A stretch of 64,000 bases of DNA, from the NCBI RefSeq assembly GCF_003013405.1, contig NZ_PXZL01000030.1:124001-188000 (forward strand), in the 5' to 3' direction. Shown piece after piece: positions 53,101 through 59,139 of the stretch (its first letter is position 1; each line of letters opens with the position of its first letter). The notes beneath the pieces were generated by a model. It saw only the letters and a program-made list of their open reading frames with translations, was not told the DNA's origin and ran no database searches. A program made the translations under genes and the position numbers. The stretch comes from Brevibacillus formosus. Its GTDB lineage: Bacteria; Bacillota; Bacilli; Brevibacillales; Brevibacillaceae.

Positions 53101-54664
53101 GAGAATGATCTGCCAGCAACGCCACAATTACGTCAGGGCCAACTCCTCGGTTTCGCAACGATTGAGCGAGTCGATTCACTTGATCATGCAGTTCCTGAAA
53201 TGTCAGCGTGCGCCTATCTGACTCCAATGCCACTCCCTGTGGCGACCGTATTACTTGCTCTTCAAACAACTGGACAACTGTCTTCTCCCTAGGATAGGAA
53301 GCCGCCGTATCGTTCCACGCATGGAGTTGTAGTGCCAGCTCTTCGTCAGCTAGGAAGTTAAGATTGGAGAGCGGAACTTCTGGATTCGAAATCATCTGAT
53401 TGAGCAGCCTTACGAGATGATCCGCTATTCGGTCAATATCCTCTCCCGTGTACTCGGCTATCTTATAGTCCAATTCCAGCGTCAATCGTTCATCTGTTGC
53501 CCATTCTCTGATAATCACTTGGAGCGAATACAACTGGTGACCGTTGTAAAACTCCTCATTGGTCACGGAGTACCCGCCGAGGGTGAAGGGAAGCTGCGTG
53601 CTGTAATAATTCACACAAATCTGAAACAGGCTGTCATAGCCATGTTTCTTCAGCTCCAACTCTTGAGCCAACAAATCGTACGGATATTTCTGATGAAAAA
53701 AACAGGAAGTGAGTTCCCTGTTGACATATTTAACATAATCGAAGGCATCCATTTCCATCGGCACTGCCAGACGAAATGGCATAGTGCTGGTGAACATCCC
53801 GAATATTTTGCGCTCCACTTTTCCTGAACGGTTTAAAAGCGGTGTACCGATCACAATTTCTTCTTGCCTCGTACAACGCTGAAGGTAAAGGCTGACGAGA
53901 GCCACAAACAAGGAATTTAGCGAGCATTTCATCTGGTCTGCAAACTGGCGTATTCTTATCGAATCTTCCCGGTTAAATGCATAGACTTTGCGCTTGCCTT
54001 CGGTAGTATCTGTTGCCTTTTGTAATGTCGTGATCACAGGCAAGCTCTGAAACTTGTCCCGCCAGTACCGCTTGTCCTTTTCAAATCTCTCAGACAGAGA
54101 ATAGGCATGCTCCCTTTCGACAAAAGCTTGATAAGGGTGTTCATCTCCAACATGAACGGCACCGCCAGCCAGCAACGTGTCATAATAGTGAGAAATTTGC
54201 TCTGTCATGATTGAGATGGACCAACCATCAGCAATCAAATGGTGCAGCTTTACAAAATACCCCGCTTCTTCCTCACTCAGTTGAATCAGACAAAAGTAGA
54301 ACAGAGGCTCTTGTCCGATCGAAAATGGCTTTGCAAACAAAGCTTGCAGGAATTGTCTGCACTGATCAGGGGCATTCGGTTCCTGGCTGAAATCAAACAC
54401 CTGCAATGGCTGCGGTTCGTACTCTCCAACAAACTGAAGGACTGTCTCTTCCTCTCGATAGTTGAGTCGCAAAGCATCGTTCTTTTGAATGAACAGGTGA
54501 ATGGCCGCTTCCAATACATCCAATTTTACCTTTCCTTGAACCCGCACCATCCCACCTAACGTATGGATAGGAAGCTGTGGATGCAATTTTTCCGTATACC
54601 AGATACGCTTTTGTGGATGACTTAAAGGGTATCCCACCTTCGATTGCTTCTTATCCTGACGCAA
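50159..54664 (-). CDS. NRPS initiation protein: starter C - A (Asn) - T - E
   Basis: This 1501-residue first protein of the line has a C domain (1-440; HHLIADG near 144), an A domain (about 455-960; YTSGSTGNPKG near 611), a T domain (Ser in LGGDSIKAI, about 995) and an epimerisation domain (about 1030-1480) with HHLVVDG, RTVGWFTSMYP and VRFNYLG. Pocket residues read D-L-T-K-I-G-E-V-G, the known asparagine code. A C domain before the first amino acid and an E domain after it imply N-acyl-D-Asn, the removable cap seen in colibactin, zwittermicin, xenocoumacin and paenilamicin pathways. Edeine itself has no Asn. TTG at 54664 follows AAAGGGGGG by 7 nt; an upstream GTG at 54703 lacks a ribosome binding site. 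By order it would be edeP. Confidence 0.93.
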   Translation of the reverse strand: MRQDKKQSKVGYPLSHPQKRIWYTEKLHPQLPIHTLGGMVRVQGKVKLDVLEAAIHLFIQKNDALRLNYREEETVLQFVGEYEPQPLQVFDFSQEPNAPDQCRQFLQALFAKPFSIGQEPLFYFCLIQLSEEEAGYFVKLHHLIADGWSISIMTEQISHYYDTLLAGGAVHVGDEHPYQAFVEREHAYSLSERFEKDKRYWRDKFQSLPVITTLQKATDTTEGKRKVYAFNREDSIRIRQFADQMKCSLNSLFVALVSLYLQRCTRQEEIVIGTPLLNRSGKVERKIFGMFTSTMPFRLAVPMEMDAFDYVKYVNRELTSCFFHQKYPYDLLAQELELKKHGYDSLFQICVNYYSTQLPFTLGGYSVTNEEFYNGHQLYSLQVIIREWATDERLTLELDYKIAEYTGEDIDRIADHLVRLLNQMISNPEVPLSNLNFLADEELALQLHAWNDTAASYPREKTVVQLFEEQVIRSPQGVALESDRRTLTFQELHDQVNRLAQSLRNRGVGPDVIVALLADHSPEMIIGLLAVLKAGGAYLPIDPQLPSQRIEYLLSDSKADLLLRHTSRAEDISWSKEILELGDSSLYLNDGVMLESVNQPDDLAYVIYTSGSTGNPKGVMVTHRGLVNYISWAKDRYLSCPEEAFAFYSSLAFDLTVTSIFCPLVKGNRMVIYPHSDSEFVLSRIFSDGRSHVVKLTPAHLFLLQEIALPTTTVKRVIVGGEDLKVSLAEAIHAKWNGQIEILNEYGPTETVVGCMIYQYDPEIDVEGSVPIGHPISNVQLYILDSYGKPIPIGSTGELFISGDSVARGYLNREELTQERFLPDPFQPGKVMYKTGDLVRYRPNGVMEYLGRADYQVKIHGYRIELGEIEQQLLGHSSVREAVVIDRLDTWGRKYLCAYVITETSFREKDLREELADRLPAYMIPSQIVQLDQFPLTSNGKVDRKQLPEPVMERKGTEDEISPRDEFDKLLVEVYESVLGRSPFGLHDPFSQLGGDSIKAIQVSYRLHQRGIKIPVRDILIYDTIAELKARSDWSWGVEQISQEPCTGELPSSPIVSWFLSQQFRNADHWNQSLLLESKEKVTLEEFETSLSALVNHHDCLRLNYSAKEGKLFYNERHLTNRALVSYVDLSAVPKEEQESRMLEAMRACAVSFKLEESLLFTGCLFELGPDRPQRLFLTAHHLVVDGVSWRILLEDLMSALASLKRNEPIVLPDKTHSMQAWIKEVSAFYQSDQASKEKEYWDTFAIPEDKLPTDYDFGEDLVEYSATSTRTLSAEMTSRLLTTANQMFNTGPQDLLVAALTRTLSDVFDRERLLLVMESHGRESSIHTMNVTRTVGWFTSMYPVLFETNPSNRTDHLKAVKEKLRQIPMGGLGFGWLKPQLLAAEEKSHVRFNYLGSVDNQLSNDLVLMGGNLAVDAGVGNHLTALLDVAALIRQGKLQVSVTFSLRKYREETMEKLLALFFNELEQLIDHCCSQEVPEFTPSDFEDVELTQKELDLLFG

Positions 54665-54753
54665 TGCATATCCCCCCTTTCGGAATTGTACAGATGTAAT
54701 CACAACTCAGACATGGTAAAAAATATTATTGATTACAAATACTTCCATCCCCA

Positions 54754-54783
54754 ACTATATAGATGCATCTTCTATAGTGTCAA
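54754..54783 (-). promoter_or_regulatory. Promoter of the biosynthetic operon
   Basis: On the minus strand TTGACA (54783-54778), 18 nt, TATAGT (54759-54754). It leaves a leader of about 85 nt before the TTG at 54664. No other comparable promoter is seen before the first NRPS gene. Gaps within the next 40 kb are 1-66 bp, so it may drive all 15 genes down to the hairpin at 13.5 kb. Confidence 0.75.
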
Positions 54784-54786
54784 ATG

Positions 54787-54817
54787 AATTTTCCATAAAA
54801 TGTTATTTATGAAAATT
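54787..54817. promoter_or_regulatory. Two CodY-box-like sequences upstream of the operon promoter
   Basis: AATTTTCCATAAAAT (54787-54801) and TTATTTATGAAAATT (54803-54817) each match 11 of 15 positions of the CodY consensus. They lie just upstream of the -35. The region is very AT-rich, so chance matches are possible. Confidence 0.3.
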
Positions 54818-54883
54818 TAATGAATTATATCTCTTCCCCTTTCTCTAGCTTTGCTTATAAAAGAAAAAAATTTGTGCACTCTA

Positions 54884-54912
54884 TTGATTTTGGCTGTCTT
54901 TTCACGTAGGAT
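54884..54912 (+). promoter_or_regulatory. Promoter of the acetyltransferase gene
   Basis: TTGATT (54884-54889), 17 nt, TAGGAT (54907-54912), ending about 50 nt before the ATG at 54964. It diverges from the biosynthetic promoter. Confidence 0.5.
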
Positions 54913-54963
54913 AAATGTAATATATTGGTAAAAACAAGTTCCCGGAAGGATGAATGTGATTAG

Positions 54964-55401
54964 ATGTCTGTGACACTTCGTGAAGTAACTTTGGAAAACT
55001 GGGAAGAGTGTATTGAACTGGAACCTACTCCCGAACAGAGCGAGTTTGTTGCCCCGAACCTCTACTCCATCGCTGAATCAAAGTTTCAAACTACATTTGT
55101 TCCTTTGGCCATATACCATGATGACACAATGGTTGGCTTTGTCATGTATGGGCTTGACCCTGACGATGGCAACTACTGGATTTACAGACTCTTAATTGAT
55201 GCGAAGTACCAGCGACTAGGCTACGGACGTGCTGCGATTGCGCAAGTTATTGATATCCTGAAAGCGAAGGAAGATTGTAAAAAGATTGTCATTGGTTATG
55301 CCCCGGCAAATGTCGCAGCTGAAAATCTTTACGCTTCACTCGGATTCCAAAAAAATGGTATGGTTCTGTTTGGCGAGACGATTGCTGAATTGAACTTTTA
55401 G
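54964..55401 (+). CDS. edeQ: GNAT N-acetyltransferase, edeine self-resistance (EdeQ-like, BltD family)
   Basis: This 145-residue acetyltransferase of the spermidine/spermine (BltD) branch has GFVMYGLDPD, then YRLLIDAKYQRLGYGRAA (about residues 75-92) holding the acetyl-CoA pyrophosphate loop Q-x-x-G-x-G/A, and a C-terminal NVAAENLYASLGF. From published work, EdeQ acetylates the free amine of the Dap residue of edeine and removes its activity. Size, family and position at the cluster edge agree. It is read divergently from the synthetase operon with its own promoter and a very large hairpin behind it. The ATG at 54964 is directly preceded by an in-frame TAG, so the start is fixed. A plain polyamine acetyltransferase is the alternative. 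Confidence 0.82.
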   Translation: MSVTLREVTLENWEECIELEPTPEQSEFVAPNLYSIAESKFQTTFVPLAIYHDDTMVGFVMYGLDPDDGNYWIYRLLIDAKYQRLGYGRAAIAQVIDILKAKEDCKKIVIGYAPANVAAENLYASLGFQKNGMVLFGETIAELNF

Positions 55402-55420
55402 GCGAATTTTCGTTACCCAA

Positions 55421-55482
55421 AAATCAAACAGCGGCGACCTAAGACCTGAAAATCAAGTCTTAGACTCGCCGCTGTTTGATTT
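55421..55482. terminator. Large bidirectional hairpin between acetyltransferase and tRNA genes
   Basis: Perfect 17-bp outer arms (55421-55437 and 55466-55482) enclose inner 7-bp arms CTAAGAC/GTCTTAG (55439-55445, 55457-55463). T-rich on the plus side (TTTGTTTT); it begins with AAATC, so it can serve both strands. Confidence 0.85.
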
Positions 55483-55558
55483 GTTTTCACGTAAATTAAA
55501 AAAGCACACCTTCCATGTGTCTGTAAACATCATGGTTAGTGTGCATTCGTTTTTGATA

Positions 55559-55640
55559 TGGTGCCGGTGAAGGGACTTGAACCCCCACGGTTTCCCTCAC
55601 GATTTTGAGTCGCGCGCGTCTGCCATTCCGCCACACCGGC
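55559..55640 (-). tRNA. tRNA-Leu (anticodon CAA)
   Basis: Minus-strand cloverleaf: acceptor GCCGGTG pairs with CACCGGC, anticodon loop CTCAAAA, long variable arm typical of Leu, T-loop TTCAAGT, encoded CCA (55559-55561). Confidence 0.94.
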
Positions 55641-55685
55641 AAGTAAAACTATGAATAAATTAGCACATCATCGATAGAAAATCAA

Positions 55686-55770
55686 TGGTGGGGAGAGACG
55701 GATTCGAACCGCCGAACCCGGAGGGAGCAGATTTACAGTCTGCCGTGTTTAGCCACTTCACTATCTCCCC
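55686..55770 (-). tRNA. tRNA-Tyr (anticodon GTA)
   Basis: Minus-strand cloverleaf with acceptor GGGGAGA, anticodon loop CTGTAAA, long variable arm, T-loop TTCGAAT and encoded CCA (55686-55688). It is read first, followed by tRNA-Leu 45 bp later. Confidence 0.94.
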
Positions 55771-55828
55771 ACAATATGTGCTGTCTATCTTCTGCGTCTA
55801 CTCTATTCAACCAGAAGCGACATTTATT

Positions 55829-55857
55829 AATTTATCATGAACTTTGTTTGACGTCAA
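55829..55857 (-). promoter_or_regulatory. Promoter of the tRNA-Tyr/tRNA-Leu unit
   Basis: On the minus strand TTGACG (55857-55852), 17 nt, TAAATT (55834-55829). The -35 lies inside a perfect TTGACGTCAA palindrome. Confidence 0.6.
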
Positions 55858-55862
55858 TATAT

Positions 55863-56180
55863 TTATTTAGATTGACTCTCTTTTTTCGCCAAGATCTCCT
55901 GTGCCCACTCGTGAAAAACGCGCAGTGCTTCGTCTACTTCTTGGAATGTTGCTTCTCCCTCACAGGAGTATTCCGGGAAGTCTAGTATGCGATTTTTGCG
56001 AACCTTCACTTGCCCTTCTTCGCATTTTATTTCCAAGAAGTAGGGAACAGCTTCATCTATCCCATAACTGTTTTCTAAAAACTCGTAGGTACGTACCCAC
56101 TCCAAGATTCGAACTTCCGATGCTTTTAAGCGAAGCACCTGCTCCAAAGACATAATCGTTTCATTCCCGTAATAATACAT
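55863..56180 (-). CDS. Small conserved-looking hypothetical protein
   Basis: This 105-residue acidic, soluble protein begins MYYYGNETIMSLEQV. It has alternating charged helices at both ends and a central beta-like part (YFLEIKCEEGQVKVRKNRIL). No Cys cluster, signal peptide or membrane helix is present, and I recognise no family. A weak AGAAGGG lies before the ATG; an internal ATG at residue 10 is an alternative start. It follows the thioredoxin-like gene on the same strand, separated by a terminator. Confidence 0.65.
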   Translation of the reverse strand: MYYYGNETIMSLEQVLRLKASEVRILEWVRTYEFLENSYGIDEAVPYFLEIKCEEGQVKVRKNRILDFPEYSCEGEATFQEVDEALRVFHEWAQEILAKKESQSK

Positions 56181-56208
56181 GTTATTCAGCCCTTCTGCAT
56201 GAAAATGG

Positions 56209-56236
56209 ACGGAGCCGTGACTCCGCCCTGTTATTG
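56209..56236 (-). terminator. Terminator of the thioredoxin-like gene
   Basis: Minus-strand hairpin GGGCGGAG-6 nt-CTCCGTCC (56230-56209) with one G-T pair, followed by ATTTTCAT. Confidence 0.7.
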
Positions 56237-56246
56237 ATGTGATAGA

Positions 56247-56813
56247 TTAGATCGAGGAAAGCAGCTCTCTCAGTTCTTTGACAATCACTTGCTGGTAGCC
56301 AGTGCCTTCTCCATACTGCTCGAGCATTTCGGCACGCGCCACTTTGATCTTGTCTTCATAATCCGTGGCGTTTCGGTCCGGGTTTTGTTGTTTGAATGCC
56401 GTCATGACAGCTTGGACATGCTTTGGTCTCGGTCCCCATTTGGCGAGAACATGTCCACCCGTATCCGCGAAAATAACAACAGGGATCGCCCGACCGCCCA
56501 TAGTAAGAAACTCATCCATGAGATCGAGGTGCTCTTCCATTACCATAATTTCCACTGGCATGTCTGTTTCTTTCAGAGCATGCAAGACGACTGGCAAGTT
56601 GCGAACGACGTCGCCACACCAGTCCGCAGCCAAAATCAAGCATCTAAGGTCATCACGATGCTGGAGAGAGGCAAAAAACGCACGGTCTTGTTCATCCTCC
56701 CATGAAAATGCATCCGACCAGTTTTGGTATGTATCCTGATTTTTAGTCATACTTTCCACAAACGCTTGTGGCTTGAGCCCCGTACGGAATTTATGTGCTA
56801 CATTTGCCCCCAT
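56247..56813 (-). CDS. Thioredoxin-family protein with a single active-site Cys
   Basis: This 188-residue cytosolic thioredoxin-fold protein has CLILAADWCGDVVRNLPVV (about residues 57-75), which places one Cys where thioredoxin has CGPC; the resolving Cys is Val. The cis-Pro loop GGRAIPVVIF (about 107-116) is intact. This monothiol type is common in Bacillales, with unknown partner. A role as a full dithiol reductase is unlikely. ATG at 56813 follows AAGGAGGAG. Confidence 0.85.
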   Translation of the reverse strand: MGANVAHKFRTGLKPQAFVESMTKNQDTYQNWSDAFSWEDEQDRAFFASLQHRDDLRCLILAADWCGDVVRNLPVVLHALKETDMPVEIMVMEEHLDLMDEFLTMGGRAIPVVIFADTGGHVLAKWGPRPKHVQAVMTAFKQQNPDRNATDYEDKIKVARAEMLEQYGEGTGYQQVIVKELRELLSSI

Positions 56814-56840
56814 CTTTTCTCCTCCTTTTGTATCACTCGC

Positions 56841-57011
56841 CTATTCTTGGTTTTTATGCGCTTCTTCGTTTGCTTCCTTTTCTTGATTAGCCAGCTCCAT
56901 CATTTTTTGCAACAAGATGTGCTGCGGCATGTGCATGAGACGCTCCAAGGGTACCTGAAGCGCTTCGGCCAGCTTGACAGCCGTCTCCGGTGATATTTGT
57001 AATGGACGCAT
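56841..57011 (-). CDS. YycC-like small protein
   Basis: This 56-residue protein beginning MRPLQISPETAVKLAEALQV contains VPLERLMHMPQHILL, the pattern I associate with the Bacillus YycC family of short helical proteins of unknown function. The ATG at 57011 is favoured; the longer reading from 57041 would start before the ribosome binding site GGGAG. A Lys/Glu-rich tail follows the conserved core. It lies just upstream of the thioredoxin-like gene on the same strand. Confidence 0.7.
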   Translation of the reverse strand: MRPLQISPETAVKLAEALQVPLERLMHMPQHILLQKMMELANQEKEANEEAHKNQE

Positions 57012-57183
57012 GTCATTTTTGCTCCTTTCCCTTGCTTTCATCAGTCTCTTCAGTATAATACACAGCCATTAAACCTGCCAGCATACAAGCCTGGCAATGG
57101 GTAGCCTTTGACCTTTGTAGCATGTTGGCTTTAGTGATCTCCTTCTTTCACATGTACTCCGGCCACATTCTTAATGAAAATTT

Positions 57184-57209
57184 AAAAAAGAGCCACCGGT
57201 AGGCAGCTC
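57184..57209 (-). terminator. Terminator of the CxxC protein gene
   Basis: Minus-strand hairpin GAGCTGCC-tacc-GGTGGCTC (57209-57190) with a TTTTTT run (57189-57184). Confidence 0.8.
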
Positions 57210-57299
57210 CAAAATAGAGTCAGGCTGTGGCTCCCTTCTCACCGCACGCGAAGCGACTATCTCTCGTGAACAGAATATTCCGCACATGGAAAGGACGGG

Positions 57300-57497
57300 C
57301 TATGGCTTCTGTCTTGTGAGAATGCACGGTACACCAAAGCCGATCGCACCGGGCCGAGACATCTGTTCCAGATATGCCAATCCTCGCGCGCATTGCTGCT
57401 TGCAAATTTGACATGTATGGGACGATACGATTTTCAGCTGCATTTGATTCGGGTGCTGCCGCGTGTCCTTCTTCTTGATCTTTTTACCCTTGGCCAT
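57300..57497 (-). CDS. Small CxxC protein, unknown function
   Basis: This 65-residue, Lys-rich N-terminal protein has a CQICKQQC cluster (about residues 30-37) and another Cys near the end (GVPCIL), a possible zinc or redox site. ATG at 57497 lies 8 nt after GGGAGG, and a good terminator sits about 90 bp past the stop. No family is recognised; the Gly-rich PGAIGFGVPC segment looks conserved in character. The separate reading 57220-57414 in another frame has no ribosome binding site and is taken as a shadow. Confidence 0.65.
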   Translation of the reverse strand: MAKGKKIKKKDTRQHPNQMQLKIVSSHTCQICKQQCARGLAYLEQMSRPGAIGFGVPCILTRQKP

Positions 57498-57624
57498 CCG
57501 TTTGCCTCCCTTTGCCCTAGATCACTCCAGTCTATGAAGGAGAACAGCCCCGCTCTTTAGGCAAGCATACAAAATCAAGATATTTACCTGTAAAATGGGC
57601 CTTGTCATACGTGTCAATACATAG

Positions 57625-57653
57625 AAAAAGCCGCCGGAGAATTCTACCCCAGC
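57625..57653 (-). terminator. Probable terminator of the CcdA-TlpA unit
   Basis: Imperfect minus-strand hairpin (57653-57630; inner AGAATTCT) followed directly by TTTTT (57629-57625), 17 bp after the TlpA-like stop. Confidence 0.6.
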
Positions 57654-57669
57654 GACATAAATGTTTTCA

Positions 57670-58203
57670 TTATGGTTTTGGACTTAACAACTGGCGCAGT
57701 TCCAGCTCCAGTGTAGGAGCATCTACCATGCCAATTATCTTCTTTCGTACGATCCCATCCGCGTCAATCAAGTAAGTAGTTGGGAATGCCAACACCTTAT
57801 AACGGTTCGACACAGTTCCAGCTACGTCCATCGGTATCGGAAATGTCAGCTTGTAGTTGGTGACGAAGGCCATGGCTGCTTCCGGGCTGTCATTGCTCGT
57901 GACGTTCACGCCATACAAATCAACCTGCCCGCCATATTTCTCATAGACTTTTTGTAAATCAGGTGCCTCCATCTTGCATGGTCCACACCACGAAGCCCAA
58001 AAATTCAAGACCAATGGTTTGGCCCTTTTTCCTTCTACCTTGTACGTCTGCTGGTCCAATCCGGTCAGTGTAAAATGAGGAGCCGCAAAGCCAACTTCCG
58101 GTTTTTGAACCTCTGCTACGATTGCGGCTGTTTCTTGAGGCTTTTCCCAAACAGCAAGTCCGACCCCCAACAATACGATCACCGCGAGCAACAACTTTTT
58201 CAT
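57670..58203 (-). CDS. TlpA/ResA-like membrane-anchored thiol-disulfide oxidoreductase
   Basis: This 177-residue protein has an N-terminal signal anchor (about residues 3-18) and an outward-facing thioredoxin fold. The active site is FWASWCGPCKMEAP (about 69-82). FPTTYLID near 145 holds the cis-Pro. The length fits ResA/StoA-type proteins that keep apo-cytochrome c or spore proteins reduced. CcdA, encoded 23 bp upstream on the same strand, would supply electrons. ATG at 58203 after AGAGGTG. Which client it serves is not visible. Confidence 0.88.
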   Translation of the reverse strand: MKKLLLAVIVLLGVGLAVWEKPQETAAIVAEVQKPEVGFAAPHFTLTGLDQQTYKVEGKRAKPLVLNFWASWCGPCKMEAPDLQKVYEKYGGQVDLYGVNVTSNDSPEAAMAFVTNYKLTFPIPMDVAGTVSNRYKVLAFPTTYLIDADGIVRKKIIGMVDAPTLELELRQLLSPKP

Positions 58204-58226
58204 TTTGTCACCTCTGCCCTACTGAG

Positions 58227-58937
58227 TTAGAATCCCGTAAAGCCTCCGTACATTTGAATGAGAACGCGTGTAATATCCGTCAGCTTATCTGTATACAGAA
58301 GAACACCGAACAAAATCATAATGGCTCCTCCGATTTTCATAAACAGGTCGGAATACTTCACAATCGCTTTCACCTTACTGATGAAGAACGTCATGACAAA
58401 AAATGGAATGGCGAAACCAAGTGTATACGCCAATGTGTAAGCCAAGGCGCTTGAAGGATTGGATACGCCCATGACGATAATGCCTGAAAGAATAGGTCCC
58501 ACACAAGGTGTCCATCCAGCCGCATACGTCATTCCCACCAGTATGGACCCAGTATACCCCAATGGCCTCGATTTTAAATCGATTTTAAAAGAACGCATCA
58601 TCCAATCCATTTTAAACACGCCAAGCATAACCAAACCAATAACAGCAAGCAAAATACCGCCTAGTTGACGAATCAAGTCCTGCTGGTCAGTGAACAAGCT
58701 TCCGATCCAAGATGTAGACAACCCCAGCGCAATGAAAATGATCGAAAACCCGACAATGAAGAAAAAGGTATGCAAGAAGGCTTCCTTGCGAAAAACCGCT
58801 CTCCCTTTCTTTACTTCATCAATTGTAACCCCAGTTATGTAAGACAAAAAGGACGGATAAAGCGGCAGGCAGCAAGGGGAAATAAACGAGAGAAAACCTG
58901 CTGCAAAAGCCAAAAAAACAGTAATATCGCCAGTCAT
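58227..58937 (-). CDS. CcdA-like thiol-disulfide electron transporter
   Basis: This 236-residue integral membrane protein of the DsbD/CcdA family has about six helices. Conserved Cys are in FISPCCLPLYPS (about residue 20) and GWTPCVGPI (about 140), each in helices 1 and 4, where the family shuttles electrons from cytosolic thioredoxin to outside proteins. It precedes the TlpA-like gene in a two-gene unit, a normal pairing. ATG at 58937 after GGAGG. Confidence 0.9.
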   Translation of the reverse strand: MTGDITVFLAFAAGFLSFISPCCLPLYPSFLSYITGVTIDEVKKGRAVFRKEAFLHTFFFIVGFSIIFIALGLSTSWIGSLFTDQQDLIRQLGGILLAVIGLVMLGVFKMDWMMRSFKIDLKSRPLGYTGSILVGMTYAAGWTPCVGPILSGIIVMGVSNPSSALAYTLAYTLGFAIPFFVMTFFISKVKAIVKYSDLFMKIGGAIMILFGVLLYTDKLTDITRVLIQMYGGFTGF

Positions 58938-59093
58938 ATGTACCTCCGGTGGGTATTTTTTCCACTATCTTCTCATTGTATCGAATCTTTTCCCCCTTCA
59001 AAAGTAGCAATGACACTTTGTCTTAAATCCGTGACATTTTACTTTAGATAATAGCTCATTCAGATCACTTTCACGAATACTTCCATTGTACAC

Positions 59094-59119
59094 AAAAAAA
59101 GAGGCGGATGTACTCCGCC
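59094..59119 (-). terminator. Terminator of the RND efflux operon
   Basis: Minus-strand hairpin GGCGGA-GTACA-TCCGCC (59119-59103), then TC and a run of seven T (59100-59094). Confidence 0.88.
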
Positions 59120-59139
59120 CCTTCCTAGCTATTCTCTTC

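Noticed and set aside
54720-54960. Riboswitch or T-box in the operon leader
   Set aside because: The region is simple AT-rich sequence; no T-box motif, conserved aptamer or terminator/antiterminator pair was found.
10318-55401. Colibactin-, zwittermicin- or paenilamicin-type product
   Set aside because: The acyl-D-Asn start and Dap genes are shared, but the Asp235-less A domain, single KR extension followed by Gly, and BtrH-type end fit edeine better.
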